A DNA stretch of 64,000 nt from Podospora bellae-mahoneyi (Eukaryota > Ascomycota > Sordariomycetes > Sordariales > Podosporaceae), in contig NC_085885.1 in NCBI RefSeq assembly GCF_035222275.1, positions 124,001 through 188,000 of the forward strand. The letters run 5' to 3'. Below are positions 1-10,175 of this stretch, piece after piece. A program made the translations under genes and the position numbers. How positions within the stretch are numbered: position 1 is the stretch's first letter; each line of letters starts with the position of its first letter. Below the pieces are notes generated by a model. It was given only the letters and a program-made list of their open reading frames with translations, ran no database searches and was not told where the DNA came from.

Positions 1-187
1 ACCGTTATTCTGCCAGTCTGTTGAATAGAAAGTCAGCAAAACCAGATGCGGGCTAGTAGGGATGAAACAACATACTGTCAGCGCGACGGACGTGCTGCCA
101 ATCAGCGCCATTGCCAACACGAGGCAGAGTGTAGTGGGCGGTGGCGCTGAGCGCAGTGCTGAGAACGAGGGCGAGAGAAGCCAACAT
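1..187 (-). CDS. AA9 lytic polysaccharide monooxygenase, 5' end only (window edge)
   Basis: Copper-dependent oxidative cleavage of cellulose, secreted. Visible exons are 76-187 and 1-17, separated by a 58-bp intron (18-75, GTATGT...CAACAG). The first 17 residues form a signal peptide (MLASLALVLSTALSATA) and the mature protein starts with His in HYTLPRVGNGADWQHVRRAD, the N-terminal copper-ligand histidine and the WQHVRR motif typical of AA9. After the splice the frame continues NWQNNG, again as in AA9. The ATG at 187 was chosen over one 57 nt upstream because it starts the signal peptide directly. The rest of the gene lies beyond position 1. Family assignment is firm; activity and regioselectivity cannot be judged from this fragment. 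Confidence 0.88.
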
Positions 188-280
188 TGTGAATGATGAT
201 GACAACTGAATCGATGTGACGGTCAAAAGGTGTGGTTGTCTCAATGCATCTTCAGACTTCGGACTGAGACCTCAGATACC

Positions 281-286
281 TTTATA
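281..286 (-). promoter_or_regulatory. TATA box of the AA9 gene
   Basis: TATAAA on the minus strand, about 95 nt upstream of the AA9 start codon. The spacing is nearly the same as for the GH7 gene in this window (93 nt). Confidence 0.45.
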
Positions 287-472
287 CGCTGCTGCTATAG
301 GCCAGGGTTGTGTCGATATGCCTTGTCTACCCCAGATTGGGTTTGCTTCCGTGGTCCGGGGACAAGACCTAATCGTCTTGGCGGAGGCTTTTTCTGCTGT
401 CCATTCCCGGATTCTCTCCCGTGCTGGACCGTTGAAAGGCTTCAAGCAGCCGCGTACCGTCTTGTCCCGGCC

Positions 473-479
473 GGCTAAA
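473..479 (+). promoter_or_regulatory. GGCTAAA, possible XlnR/XYR1-type site
   Basis: The heptamer GGCTAAA lies about 290 bp upstream of the left AA9 start. It matches the binding motif of the (hemi)cellulase activator XlnR/XYR1. Such a heptamer is expected by chance about once per 8 kb on either strand, so this is only suggestive. Confidence 0.25.
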
Positions 480-1476
480 TCAACGTTACACCCTAACCGC
501 GCCACTGACAAGGCGGTTTAGTATTGACTCAATCTACTTTAAGACGACGGCACTTGCCTGGAGCTCCACGACTTTCCTGCAACTGCAATCACGGGGCTTG
601 AAAGGCGGTTGTGGGGTGCATGCATAGTGCAACCGAAGCGGAAGTCTCGCATCTAGAATCCGAATCCAACCTTGGGCCGCCTGGCAATGGGTTCCCAACA
701 TATCGTGCGCATTCCTGCCCAACGGGCCACGGCCTCGATGCGCTCGCTACATCTGCAATGAAGATGACATCACTGCTGATCGGTCTATTCCTGGTGGAAA
801 CGGCCCTGGTATCCGGGGCCGGCTGGTTACTGACGAGATAGATTATGCCTTGAAACCAAGCCCATGCGTGCCCTTGGTCTCATCGAAGTCAACTCCGCAA
901 GGCCCAGTTGATGGATTGAGCGTTATAGCTAATCAACTGCAAAAGGTACAAATGGAAGGGATCCGTAAATAATTTCTAGCTGCTGACGCCCTAGACTAGA
1001 ACTGAGCCATAACCTCAAACCTAACCCTGCTGTCTTTCTCTCAACCCTCCCGACACACTCCTCAGGTTTGGTACATCGACCGGCGCTTTCAATAGTAATC
1101 GTGAACATGAAGAATCCTCAGGGCCGCATTGGCTGGTCGGGATGATGTGGTGTCTGGAACTTACCAGGTAGTTTTCAGAAGACTCCAGCTCTAGATCAGT
1201 TTGCAGGTGGCATTCCATGGCAGGATTGGAGCTATGGCAACCCAGATGCCCCTCAGCTTGGGGAACAAGCCTTAGGGCCATGAAGCCCACTGCGACTTCT
1301 TCGACACGCCTGGATACCCGCAAGGCCGTGCCGCGGCCAGTGCTGTTCTTATAAAGTGCGTTAATCACATCAAGGAGCGGCTCAATCAAGGCATTGCGGC
1401 TACGGGTCTTATACGGGATGACATGGGCTACATCAGTCCGGATGCAGCCAAGATCCTCCTTGTGGGTTGCGTCTGC

Positions 1477-2224
1477 TTTCGCGGCCTCTTTGTAAACGGT
1501 GAGCATATCATAATACAGGATGTGAATGAACATCATGACCCTGGAGCACTTGGTGTGGCCTTTAATTATTAGTGAGGGCGAAGGTATTCCGGACACTCCA
1601 GCATATGAGGATAACAAGCCAGACGGTGGCGGTGGCGCGACTTTAAAGGCATCTCAGTGTACTCTCCCTACAACCCCCTTTTGTACGTCCCCTGACAAGG
1701 TGTTTGCCAAACAAGACGAGGCCTTCCCTCACGTATGTCGCAGGAAAGTTCGTATGGAGTGGGTTCGACGATTGTGGCGAGTATCGGTTCCAGGGTTCAA
1801 CACGATGACGTGATCTACCAGCCAGGAAAATTTCGGGTTTGGACACGGAAGACGAGAAGGAATCGGCTGACAATACGGTGGTGAGAGTTGGCGAGAAATA
1901 TGGGTTGAGCTTGGAGGTTGACAGAGCCACGATAGGGAATACGGCGCGGATCTGGCTTTGATAACTGCAAACGTGGTCGATGCCCACGGTTGGGTAGTTC
2001 CAACAGGTGAGAGCAGCATCGTGTTCGCTTGGAAAGAATAGGGGCCGAGGTCGTTGCCACGGGGAACCTTACAGCTTTGTCCCCTTTCTCTCCAAAGCGC
2101 GCAAAGCATTAGATTGGCACTCGCAATCATTAAGGCCACAGAAACACCAAGACGAGGAACAGTGACTGCGAAGGATGATAGTCCGGGACTGCATGGCGCA
2201 AAGGTGAAGGTTACAGTGATGTAA
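1477..2224 (+). pseudogene. GH2 beta-galactosidase-like relic, multiply frameshifted and internally deleted
   Basis: Pieces of a glycoside hydrolase family 2 protein are readable on the + strand in shifting frames. At 1477-1574: FVNGEH, then NEHHDPGALGVAFN, which corresponds to the HHDLGALG motif at the start of the GH2 catalytic barrel. At about 1734-1790: AGKFVWSGFDDCGE, matching the FVWTGFDYLGE motif near the end of the barrel. At 1812-1850: DVIYQPGKF. At 1880-1935: DNTVVRVGEKYGLSLEVDRA. At 1940-1995: DLALITANVVDAHGWVVPTG. At 2041-2110: GAEVVATGNLTAL, and finally a Ser/Val-rich C-terminus ending in a stop at 2222-2224. Most of the catalytic barrel is missing (only about 160 bp remain where some 600 are expected) and several stops and frame changes intervene. 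No N-terminal domain was found upstream. Clearly non-functional; whether by decay in place or partial insertion is unknown. Confidence 0.8.
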
Positions 2225-2267
2225 GTATCAACTGGGTGGTTATCTAGACCAAGTGCGACGAACCTAA

Positions 2268-3287
2268 CTAGTCCCCCAAGGGGTACGGATGAAGCACTTG
2301 GCCGTAATACAGCTCGGCATCCTTGCTGGCCAAAAACACAAAGCTGGGTGCAACCTCACTGGGCTGACCGGGTCGTCCCATGGCATACTTCTCTCCAAAA
2401 CCCTCCATGTCCTCAGCTGGCCGTGAAGCTGGCTGCAAGGGGGTGTGAACGGGTCCCGGGGCGATGCAGTTGACCCTGATGCCCTTGGGTATGAGCTGTT
2501 TGGCGAGTGACCGAGTAAAAGACACGATAGCCCCCTTTGTCGCCGCGTAATCGACCATGGCACCTGTTCCACGGAAGGCAACGGTCGATGTGGTGTTGAT
2601 GATTCTGTGTGTCGACATTAGTGCCACACTCTTGAACTATTCCAGATAGACACGAAAATGACTTACGAGCCGCCCTTCTCCATATGCTTCACAGCATACT
2701 TTGTGATGGCAAACATTTGCAGAATGTTGCTCCGGAATGTGCTCTCCACATTCTCGAGGTCAATGTCGGTGATATCCTGGCACATAATTTGCTTCGAGGC
2801 ATTGTTGACGAGCACGTGAATCTTGCCGAATTTGTCAACATGGACCTGAACAGCCTTGCGGCACGTCTCAGCGTCCATCAGATCCCCCGGAAATAGCAAG
2901 CACTGCTGTCCCTCGGCTTCCACGAGCGTTTTCGTCTTTTCAGCGTCCTCCTGCTCTTCGGGGAGATAGACTATCGTGACATCTGAGCCTTCGCGGGCAA
3001 ACAGCACCGCTACAGAACGTCCTATTCCAGAGCTGTTTGTGGGCTGTGTTAGTTTCCACCCAGCGAGCATACTTGGAAGTCAACCATCAGAGCAACTGAA
3101 CCTACTCTCCCCCCGTAATGAAAGCCTTGTTCCCCTTGAGCTTTCCCGAGCCCTTGTATTCGTGCAGTTGGTTCTTGCCCTCGAGTTTGGTGGATTCGCT
3201 TTCTGGCTTCATGTTCTTGTCAAGGCCTGGAAGGTTCTGGGCCTGTGCCTCCTTTACGGGCTGAAATTCACCACCTTTGGCCGACAT
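2268..3287 (-). CDS. Short-chain dehydrogenase/reductase (294 aa)
   Basis: NAD(P)-dependent SDR oxidoreductase, resembling the bacterial general-stress-protein-39/YghA group and fungal homologues; substrate unknown. Exons 3106-3287, 2667-3032 and 2268-2604; introns of 73 and 62 bp with canonical ends. After splicing the cofactor motif reads TGGDSGIGR (about residues 58-66), followed by NNAS (structural Asn-Asn-Ala), then the active-site Ser and the YxxxK pair in MVDYAATKGA (about residues 200-204). The C-terminus ends YYGQVLHPYPLGD, close to the usual GQVLHPNGG of the group. The N-terminal 50 residues form the hydrophilic extension common in this group, with no signal peptide. A perfect CRE (TGACGTCA) lies 153 bp upstream. 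Start chosen at the ATG that opens MSAKGGEFQPV. Confidence 0.88.
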
Positions 3288-3676
3288 GTTTGCGAGAGAT
3301 TGATGTGTTAGCAGAGATGTTAATATTGCCTTTGGATGAACTGTTGGATAGTTGGAGATTATGGAAATTGGCATGAAAAGCGAATGATGCTTGTCGCTTT
3401 TACAGATGATGAGAAGTGGGGAGCAGATTCGCGTAGCTGTGACGTCAGTTGGGAGTACCCAACGTCATCGACACCGTCTCACACATCAAAGACTGGTGCA
3501 AGTCAGCAACAAAACATCACTAAACATTAAGCCGAGAACTGCGTGATACCATAAACACAGCCTTCAAATGAGAAACAATATCAGCGTCCACACCAGTGGT
3601 CGTTCTTAGGTATTTTGCCCGTTTTGGGTCCCCAGTACCATGAGCAGAGCTACACTTCTCGCCTCATCCTCATCTT
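3288..3676. other. Intergenic between SDR start and secreted-protein pseudogene 3' end
   Basis: Contains the SDR promoter with the CRE at 3440-3447. No gene recognised. Confidence 0.6.
3440..3447. promoter_or_regulatory. CRE palindrome TGACGTCA upstream of SDR gene
   Basis: Perfect 8-bp ATF/CREB-type palindrome 153 bp upstream of the SDR start codon. In fungi such sites are bound by stress-activated bZIP factors (Atf1/AtfA). No second copy was seen elsewhere in the window. Function is inferred. Confidence 0.45.
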
Positions 3677-4414
3677 CTAGCACCACTCCTTGGTGAGAAT
3701 GACATTCCACTTATCCTTGTAGAAAATTGCCCAGCAACCAGCCTGTTGATATCAGCACCGACGGTGCATTCGCCATAAATATACTCTGCGCCATCTGCAA
3801 TGGAACCCCACGACTCGAGCTCCTTCTCCTTGTCATTCTGCAAATAAGTCAAATCAAGTGGTAACGTACAAGTTGAGCAGCTTCAGAACTTACATCGTTG
3901 CACCAGTAAATTGCTGCATTATATCCACATGCCACACGACCGCAGTTGTTGGGTCCTGGGCCGTTCTTGGGGGCAGCGGTAGTCACCTTTCTCAGGTACG
4001 CGATCCCGTCCTTCACCGCCAGCCAACCAGTCTTCACCCACGGCCACCGCAGAGATAGTAGTCCCGATCGTAAAGAGCGGCTGCGGAGACGGTTCCATCG
4101 GACACGGTGCTATAGGACGGCTGCTGGGCCTGGAAAGTGGCATTCCACCCGGGGAACTGGGCCTCCATCTGGGCCACAGCTTCTTGAATTGTGCCAAAGA
4201 CCGAGACGGTGGCGCTGTTGGGGTTGTTGAGGTCGGTAAGGAGGTCCCACTGGACGTCGACAACAGTGTGTTGTCAGGAAGGCTGGCGCTGGCGATCTGT
4301 TACGGGACCCCAGATCTCCAGATTAGCATGAGACCGATAGTAACCAGGGATCTGAAAGCCTACTCCGATGAATCCCAGCAAGCTGCAGAGAGCCAAGGCG
4401 ACGCTTGGCAACAT
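3677..4414 (-). pseudogene. Small cysteine-containing secreted protein, broken by three frameshifts
   Basis: Reads MLPSVALALCSLLGFIG as a signal peptide start, then a likely intron (GTAGGC donor, branch-like GCTAAT, ACAG acceptor), then ASASLPDNT. The frame must then shift to reach VDVQWDLLTDLNNPNSATV, which runs to DRDYYLCGG. A second shift near 4040 is needed to continue as VKTGWLAVKDGIAYLRK and GPGPNNCGRVACGYNAAIYW. A regular intron (about 60 bp, GTAAGT...TTGCAG) joins NDKEKELESWGS to GECTVGADINRLVAGQ. A third shift is needed to end as FYKDKWNVILTKEWC and stop at 3677. The pattern CGRV(A/S)CxYNxAIYWCND is familiar from fungal secreted proteins of about 200 aa of unknown function. Three separate one-base shifts with otherwise clean coding sequence mean recent inactivation or, less likely, clustered sequencing errors. 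Confidence 0.65.
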
Positions 4415-5170
4415 CGTGGTGGCGGGTGTCGTGGCTACGATGGTTTTTGATAGTGAGGTCAGGTTTCTGGTTGCTGTGTGATGAGGAGGCAATTCAACTT
4501 TGATGGCGGCCAGGGAAGGGCTACTTATAGCAGGCAACTACTATCTTGGCCGGCATCGACGGCTCCCCGAGGCCCTCAACAAAACAGCTCTTGCGGACGA
4601 AAGGAGCCATCCCCACAGCCTGGTCCGGTGTCGTCAAGATCTACGGGTGCAAGCATGCTCTTTCACTTCAGATGGTGTGAGATAACAGCCTGCTTACGAC
4701 TGTTGAATGTTGCTCCCCTCACGAGAGCTCTTTCCTCGGGCCCCCATCACCCAGATTCTAGACATGTCCTGTTTTTGTTTTCCCTCACCGCTCATCTCTC
4801 TTGCAATAGCTACCCAGCCTCGATCCCCAACAGTCCTCTGTGGTAGCGTCGACCAGCAATTACAAATTCACAACAGGAGCCACCAGTATCAGCCTCGACA
4901 TTGGGATATCCAACACGCGGCTTCATGTTATTCCTGGCCACACTGATCAAGCAGAAGTGGTAGTAGGTATTCATAATCTTGACAATTAAAGCTTCTTTTC
5001 TCATATCCTATCTTGATATCATTTGACTCATAATCCATGCTGATAACGAAGATTTTGGCCAGCGTGACCGATGATGATTCACCAGTCTGGTGTCCAAAAT
5101 AATGTCTACTGCACCCATTAAAAGTGAAACCAGCACCCCTCTCACTCGTTATCTCTCTCTCTCTCTTCCA
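4415..5170. other. Intergenic
   Basis: Upstream region of the secreted-protein pseudogene (a TATAAG lies on the minus strand at 4524-4529) and 3' flank of the peptide transporter gene. No other feature recognised. Confidence 0.5.
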
Positions 5171-7214
5171 TTACTTCTCAGTGGTTTCCTTGAGTGCAGC
5201 ACCAGCGACAACCCCCTCCACTTCCACATTCGTGGGCCCAGTATTCTTGCTAAGCACATACTCCTCCCTATCGATGTGCCTGAACAAAAAGTAAAACACC
5301 ACGCTCAAAATTCCACCTGTAATGGCTGGACCGCCAAAGTCCCACACCAGATGAGGATCTTGAATGACGCTGCTGCATGCCAAACCGATGGCGTACGCAA
5401 CCGCTGAGGTGAAGAGGTTGAGGGCAGAGACAAGCCCGCGCATGTTGGGAGGCGCACGGGAGTACGCGAGGCCGTAGGCGGGGACGTTGACGAACAGCTC
5501 TGAGATGCCTCCAATGGCAAAAGGAATGGCCATCCACCATATGCTGATGGGGGCCACGCCAGTCCCGATGGTGCAGTCGCTGCTCCCATATTCCCCGCAT
5601 GGTGACCGCTTGTAGGCGTAGTGGGTGATGATGGTGTATCCAGCTCCACCAACACTCGACATCAAGAGGCCAGTTGTGATGCGGGCGATGGGGCCGTAGT
5701 GAATGCCCATCTTACGAAGAAGCGGATACAATCCGTAGTTGAGAATGGGCGCGAAGCAAATGATGCTCAAAGCGTTGAAGTTGGAAATAACATCGTTGGG
5801 GACGCCGTTTGTCTCCAGCATAGTTGACAAGAAGCTGGCCGCCGCGCCAATGCCATTGTCATTGATGTACTGTATGGGGAAGAAGCAAAAGATGCCTGTG
5901 GCCTGAAAGGTACGGCGCACGTCTTCGACGAAGTCATCGTTCCAGCGGGTTGGGTAGCTCTCGGCGAGGCCTGCAGCTGCAATGTTGGATGGTTTGGCGA
6001 GGTCCCAAAACCCATGCCGACCGAATTTGGCAAAGCTACCACGGCGGAAGCAGATGCTGAGGATCCTGAACACGTTGGGAAGGTCGCTTCCACCAGGGGG
6101 GTGGAGGATCAAACGCTTGTAAAGGAACCAGAGAAGGAATGGCAGGGGAAGGTAGAGGATGAGCGGGATCAGAAAGGCAAGCCACCACTGGTTTGAAATT
6201 GTCAGCTTAGATGCGAGACATTTGGACAGTGACGAGACACTTACACCAACATATTTCTCTGAATACGACGTGGCAACGCCCATAAACCCGCCAATGTTGA
6301 TCATCAAGTAAAACCAGAGCACTGTTCAGTCATGGGTCAGGTGGGATCAGTAGGCCGGTCAGAGCAGGGGCAGAAACTCACTAACGCGCTCCGTGGTCGA
6401 CTCGGGATCTTGGATCACCCTCTCCCCACTGCTCAGCGTGATAACGGTGGGCACGGTAGTTGTTACTTGATCGAGAAGGAGTGGGGAAACATTGGGCTTG
6501 AACATGGCTATCCCGTGCTGTTAGCATGTGGCCCAGCAAGGACCATCCCGCAACAACTCACCTGCACCCACGGCAAGTATATAGACAGACAAAAAATAAG
6601 GAGCCTTGGATGTCCCCGCCAACAGTAAGTCTTTGCTGCCGGCAGCCACCATGAGGGCATGGGCAACACCAAACACGGCCACGCCCCAGCAGATCAGCTT
6701 GAAGCGGCCAAACTTGGCATCGGCCATCCAACCAAACACCACTGGCAAGGCGTAGGCCAACATGCTGAAGCTCTGCGTCACAGCGTTGGCGGCGACGGTG
6801 CCCATTCCCAGAGCACCGGCCGTCTGCTGGTCATTCTTGTCGCGGGGAGGGGCGCCCCAACCATTGCCTCCTCGTGGCATAGGTCTGTTGACATAGTTGC
6901 TGATGAGGGGTTGGACGCCGTAGTAAGAGGCTCTTTCGCAGAACTCGACAACACAGATCAGATAGGCAATGACTGGGATGTTACCGGGTACACGACGGAG
7001 GGTGGCGAGGTCTTCCTCAGTGGGCCTGCCGAGGTAATTGTCTTCGGTGATGGTGCGGGGGTCGACCGAAGGCAGCGAAGCCGACTCAACGTCGCTCCTC
7101 TCACCCGTCATGGCGACAGCCTTTTCAAACTTCTCGTTTGTTGCTGGAGAGTATGGCTGGTTAGTGGGTCGCATCAGAGAAGAGTCATCGATGACATCTG
7201 TTACACATACCCAT
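5171..7214 (-). CDS. ptr2: POT/PTR2-family di/tripeptide transporter (601 aa)
   Basis: Proton-coupled oligopeptide transporter of the plasma membrane (MFS, POT family). Exons 7211-7214, 6562-7143, 6382-6507, 6245-6321 and 5171-6187; all introns (54-67 bp) are GT-AG and the total is 602 codons with stop. Family motifs seen: ERASYYGVQPLISNYVNRP in TM1, the PTR signature FYLMINIGGFMG (about residue 245), WNDDFVEDVRRTF in the central loop, and SELFVNVPAYGLAYSRAPPN followed by MRGLVSALNLF near the C-terminus, with about 12 hydrophobic segments. The first coding exon is only four nucleotides (ATG plus G), then a 67-bp intron; this gives MATNEKFEKAVAMTGERSD. If that intron is not used, translation could begin at the ATG at 7111, 17 codons further in. 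Function in peptide uptake fits the secreted protease and amidase nearby, though they are not adjacent. Confidence 0.92.
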
Positions 7215-8324
7215 ATTTTCAGTCGCCTGTCTCGGCCAGCTACCGAAGAGAAGGAGTGCAAAGAGAAAAGAGAGCAGAGCAGAGGCAAGCTTGGGAAGGG
7301 GTGAGAGGGGGTGTCCTGTGAGCTTGACAGATGGGAACAGAACCGTCCCTCAAGGCTAATGGCGGGTAGCGTGCTTAGGGCGACCCGATTCAGGGAAGCA
7401 GCAAAGATTAAGGCCTGCGAGAGTGCCTTGGTTCCCGACGGGACGGGCGGTCGACTAAAGTTCGGACGAAACGTGACTGACTGTCGGTAACGGGGGCAGT
7501 CTGTGGGCAGAGAAAACAGCAGCTGGCCCTGGATTTATGCTCGTCTGAATTTGTGCGAAGGCTGAGGCATGCAAGGGCAAGAGCGGCGAAAAGCAATGCT
7601 TCCTTGCTCATCCATGGCTTCCTTATCTCTGCGCAAGGAATGTTGTTCCTACCTGCCTGCCATGATGGGAACTCTGACCGAGCAAGCAGGTGGAGTCCAT
7701 TTTTTTCACTTCCATCGGCCCTTCCCCAGATCTGTGCGAGTGGAATGAGCCCGCAGTCACACAGGAGGGAAACATGCATAAGGCACATACATGTAAGGTA
7801 CGGCCAGGACCTGGGGAACAGCACCTCAGCCGCGCGTGGAGATGTGGTCGGAACTTTGATCATGTTGTACTTTTGTATACCTTACCGTCAACGGCAGCAC
7901 TCCCCTGCGCTTCTAGTGTTTCCCTCGGTCGATCTGAACGGGAGTGGATGAAGAACATACCTACTCCACTTTCAACCTTTCAACTGCTGCGAAGGGTTTG
8001 GAGAACGATCCTTGTCACTCCGAGCCTTCCGAGATTCTCCATCTCATGCTGGACTGGTCCAGATTTTGCTATTTTGCATGCGGCAACTTTTATGTCTTTC
8101 TGGTCGCAAGTCAGCAGCTCGAAGCCTCGCAAAGTTCATGAGATGTCGTTGTAGGTGGCCGCCAAGCGCAATGTTCGTCTGGCTGCCAAGCCCAAAGCTT
8201 GTTTGGCTGCCAAGTCAGCGAGCTCTTGGGCAGTTGAAGCCAAGTTCTCAAGCGGCTTGGCGATGTTTCCAGCAATTCGGTCACCATCTCAGAGTAGGTA
8301 GACAAGCGAGTATATAAATTCAAC
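7215..8324. other. Intergenic: transporter promoter and amidase 3' flank
   Basis: About 1.1 kb without a recognisable gene; the open frames here have no family resemblance. Contains a short 24-bp tandem repeat at 8157-8214. Confidence 0.55.
8157..8214 (+). repeat. 24-bp tandem repeat, three units with core GGCYGCCAAG
   Basis: The decamer GGC(C/T)GCCAAG starts at 8157, 8181 and 8205, exactly 24 bp apart. The 14-bp spacers are only partly similar. It lies about 110 bp past the amidase stop codon. No function evident. Confidence 0.6.
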
Positions 8325-10175
8325 TCAATCCGATCCCTCGTAGATATTTAACAATGGGATCGGCTTCTTCTTGTAGCCCTCCCAAGTAGGAAAAGACCGT
8401 TTATACTGGTTCCCGGCCGTGGTCTTTTGCAAATCCTCAATGGCCGATCCAAACTTGACCAACTCTGATTCAGCCCATGCCGTCTGCAGAATGGCCAGTC
8501 CGAACGGCATTCCCGAGGCCGAATGAATCCCGGCAGGCAGAGTGATGATGGGATATCCAGCTTGAGCAGAAATCTGATAGCTCTGGCCAACAGCGGGTGG
8601 GACCAACAAACCATTGAGCTTCTTGCCTTTGTAGTTCAGAGCATCGTCTATGCCTTTGCGAGTCTTTGTCTGTGTGAATTCGAGAGCCTGCCAGTATGTC
8701 TCATCTTGGATGCCCTTGGTCGCCAATGAAGCCAGGAAACCATCCTGGCCAGAGTAGAAGGCGGGATTTCCCAATGGCCACGGGTTTCCTCCTTCAGTGC
8801 CATCGTTGTCGTAATTGTATTGTCTGAGCATCCATGTCAGCCCTTGTGAACCATGGCCACCGCTGGCAATAAAAGGAAATTACTCACACAATATCTTCGA
8901 GTGACCTGATGTCAGTGTTATCCAATTCGGAGAGGTATGTATTGATGTTGTTATAAAAGTCAACAGCAACAACAGTGTACTCGCTTTCGTTCGGATAGCC
9001 TCTTCTCGTACCCCAGTCCCAGTCCCACCAATCCGGACTGACAATGGTCCCGTAGTCTGTGATCTCGGTCCCGTTGATGATGGTGGCACCCGCCTCCTTG
9101 ATCAAATCGAGCAGCGCAGTTAACTGCCTCAGCTGCTCTGGGTCAGCGTGCCGCCAGAAACACTGCCAGGGCAGTCCGAATGCCGCGCCCCTCAAAGCTC
9201 TCTTGTTGGTCAGAAACTGCGTGTAACCACCCCTGGGACTTTGCTGCGCAAGTGTGTAGTTGTCTCGTTGGTCCTTCCCGTAGATGGCGTCAAGCGTGTA
9301 GACGGCGTCTCGCACGGAGCGCCCAAATGTGCCCACCGTGTCTTGATGCTCCGTCTCGGGAACAACTCCAGCTCTCGAAGTCAGTCCCACGGTGGGCTTG
9401 AAGCCGACAACCGAATTCCTCATGGCAGGATTGATGACAGAGCCATCGGTTTCCGTTCCCAAAGACACTGCCACCGCGTTAGCTGCCACCCCAATCGCGC
9501 TCCCACTGCTGCTTCCGCCGGGGTTGACGGTGAAGTTGTAGGGAGACCGGGCCTGTCCACCCCGTGCGCTGTAGCCTTCGCTGTAATTGTTCGATCTCAT
9601 ATCCGCCCACTCGCTGAGCGTCGCCTTGCCCAGCAGCACGCCTCCTGCTTCCCTCAGCTTCTTGACCACAAATGCGTCTCTCGGCACTCGGGAGCCCAGA
9701 AGCGCCCAGGATCCGGCCGTGGTCTCCATCTTATCCTTGGTTCCGATGTTCTCCTTGACGGTAAACGGAATCCCATGCATCGGCCCACGGACCTTTCCCG
9801 CCCTCCTCTCCCGGTCAAGATTGGCTGCAATGTCCAGAGCATCCGGGTTGAATTCGAGTAACGAGCTAGGTACGGCAGCCGTCAACTTCTCCATCATCCG
9901 GAAGAGGCAGGCAGTGAGACTCACTTGATGTAATCGTCAGTCTGCAGTACTCTTTGCGCATAACACTCGACGAGCTGCACGGCTGTCACGGTTCCGTTGC
10001 CCATCGCCTTTTGCATGTCATCAATGTTCGCTTCCTCGAGCCGGAAACTGCGGCCGCAGAGAGGCATCTTGAAGAAATCCGCTGCTGCTCCGGCTGGGGC
10101 CATCGCCGCAGTGGTCGTTGCTGCTGCTGCCAAGCCTGCGAGGCTTTTGAAGTAGGTGAGACTGCCACCACCCAT
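8325..10175 (-). CDS. Amidase-signature hydrolase (575 aa)
   Basis: Amidase signature (AS) family enzyme, hydrolysing a C-N amide bond; substrate unknown. Exons 9925-10175, 8888-9865 and 8325-8823, introns 59 and 64 bp, total 576 codons with stop. The catalytic Ser-cisSer-Lys set is present: Lys in FTVKENIGTKDKMETTAG (about residue 121) and the glycine/serine motif NPGGSSSGSAIG (about 198-205) followed by GTETDGSVINPAMRNSVVGF, where the nucleophile Ser is in the DGSV segment. The N-terminus has an alanine-rich hydrophobic stretch (SLAGLAAAATTTAAMAP) that could be a weak signal peptide or anchor, so secretion is possible. Start ATG at 10175 was chosen because it fits the hydrophobic segment; a further in-frame ATG lies 51 nt upstream. 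Confidence 0.88.

Larger units (their letters stand above)
188..1476. other. Intergenic, AA9 upstream region and unassigned DNA
   Basis: Holds the AA9 promoter (TATA at 281-286, GGCTAAA at 473). From about 550 to 1476 no coding homology or RNA gene was recognised. A 198-codon minus-strand open frame (1021-1617) overlaps the GH2 relic and is considered spurious. Confidence 0.5.

Noticed and set aside
1021-1617. 198-codon minus-strand open frame with an AHVIPYKTRSRN segment recalling HNH-type proteins
   Set aside because: Its first third is the antisense of the GH2 relic (FVNGEH...HHDPGALGVAFN), which is far more convincing; no complete HNH motif is present.
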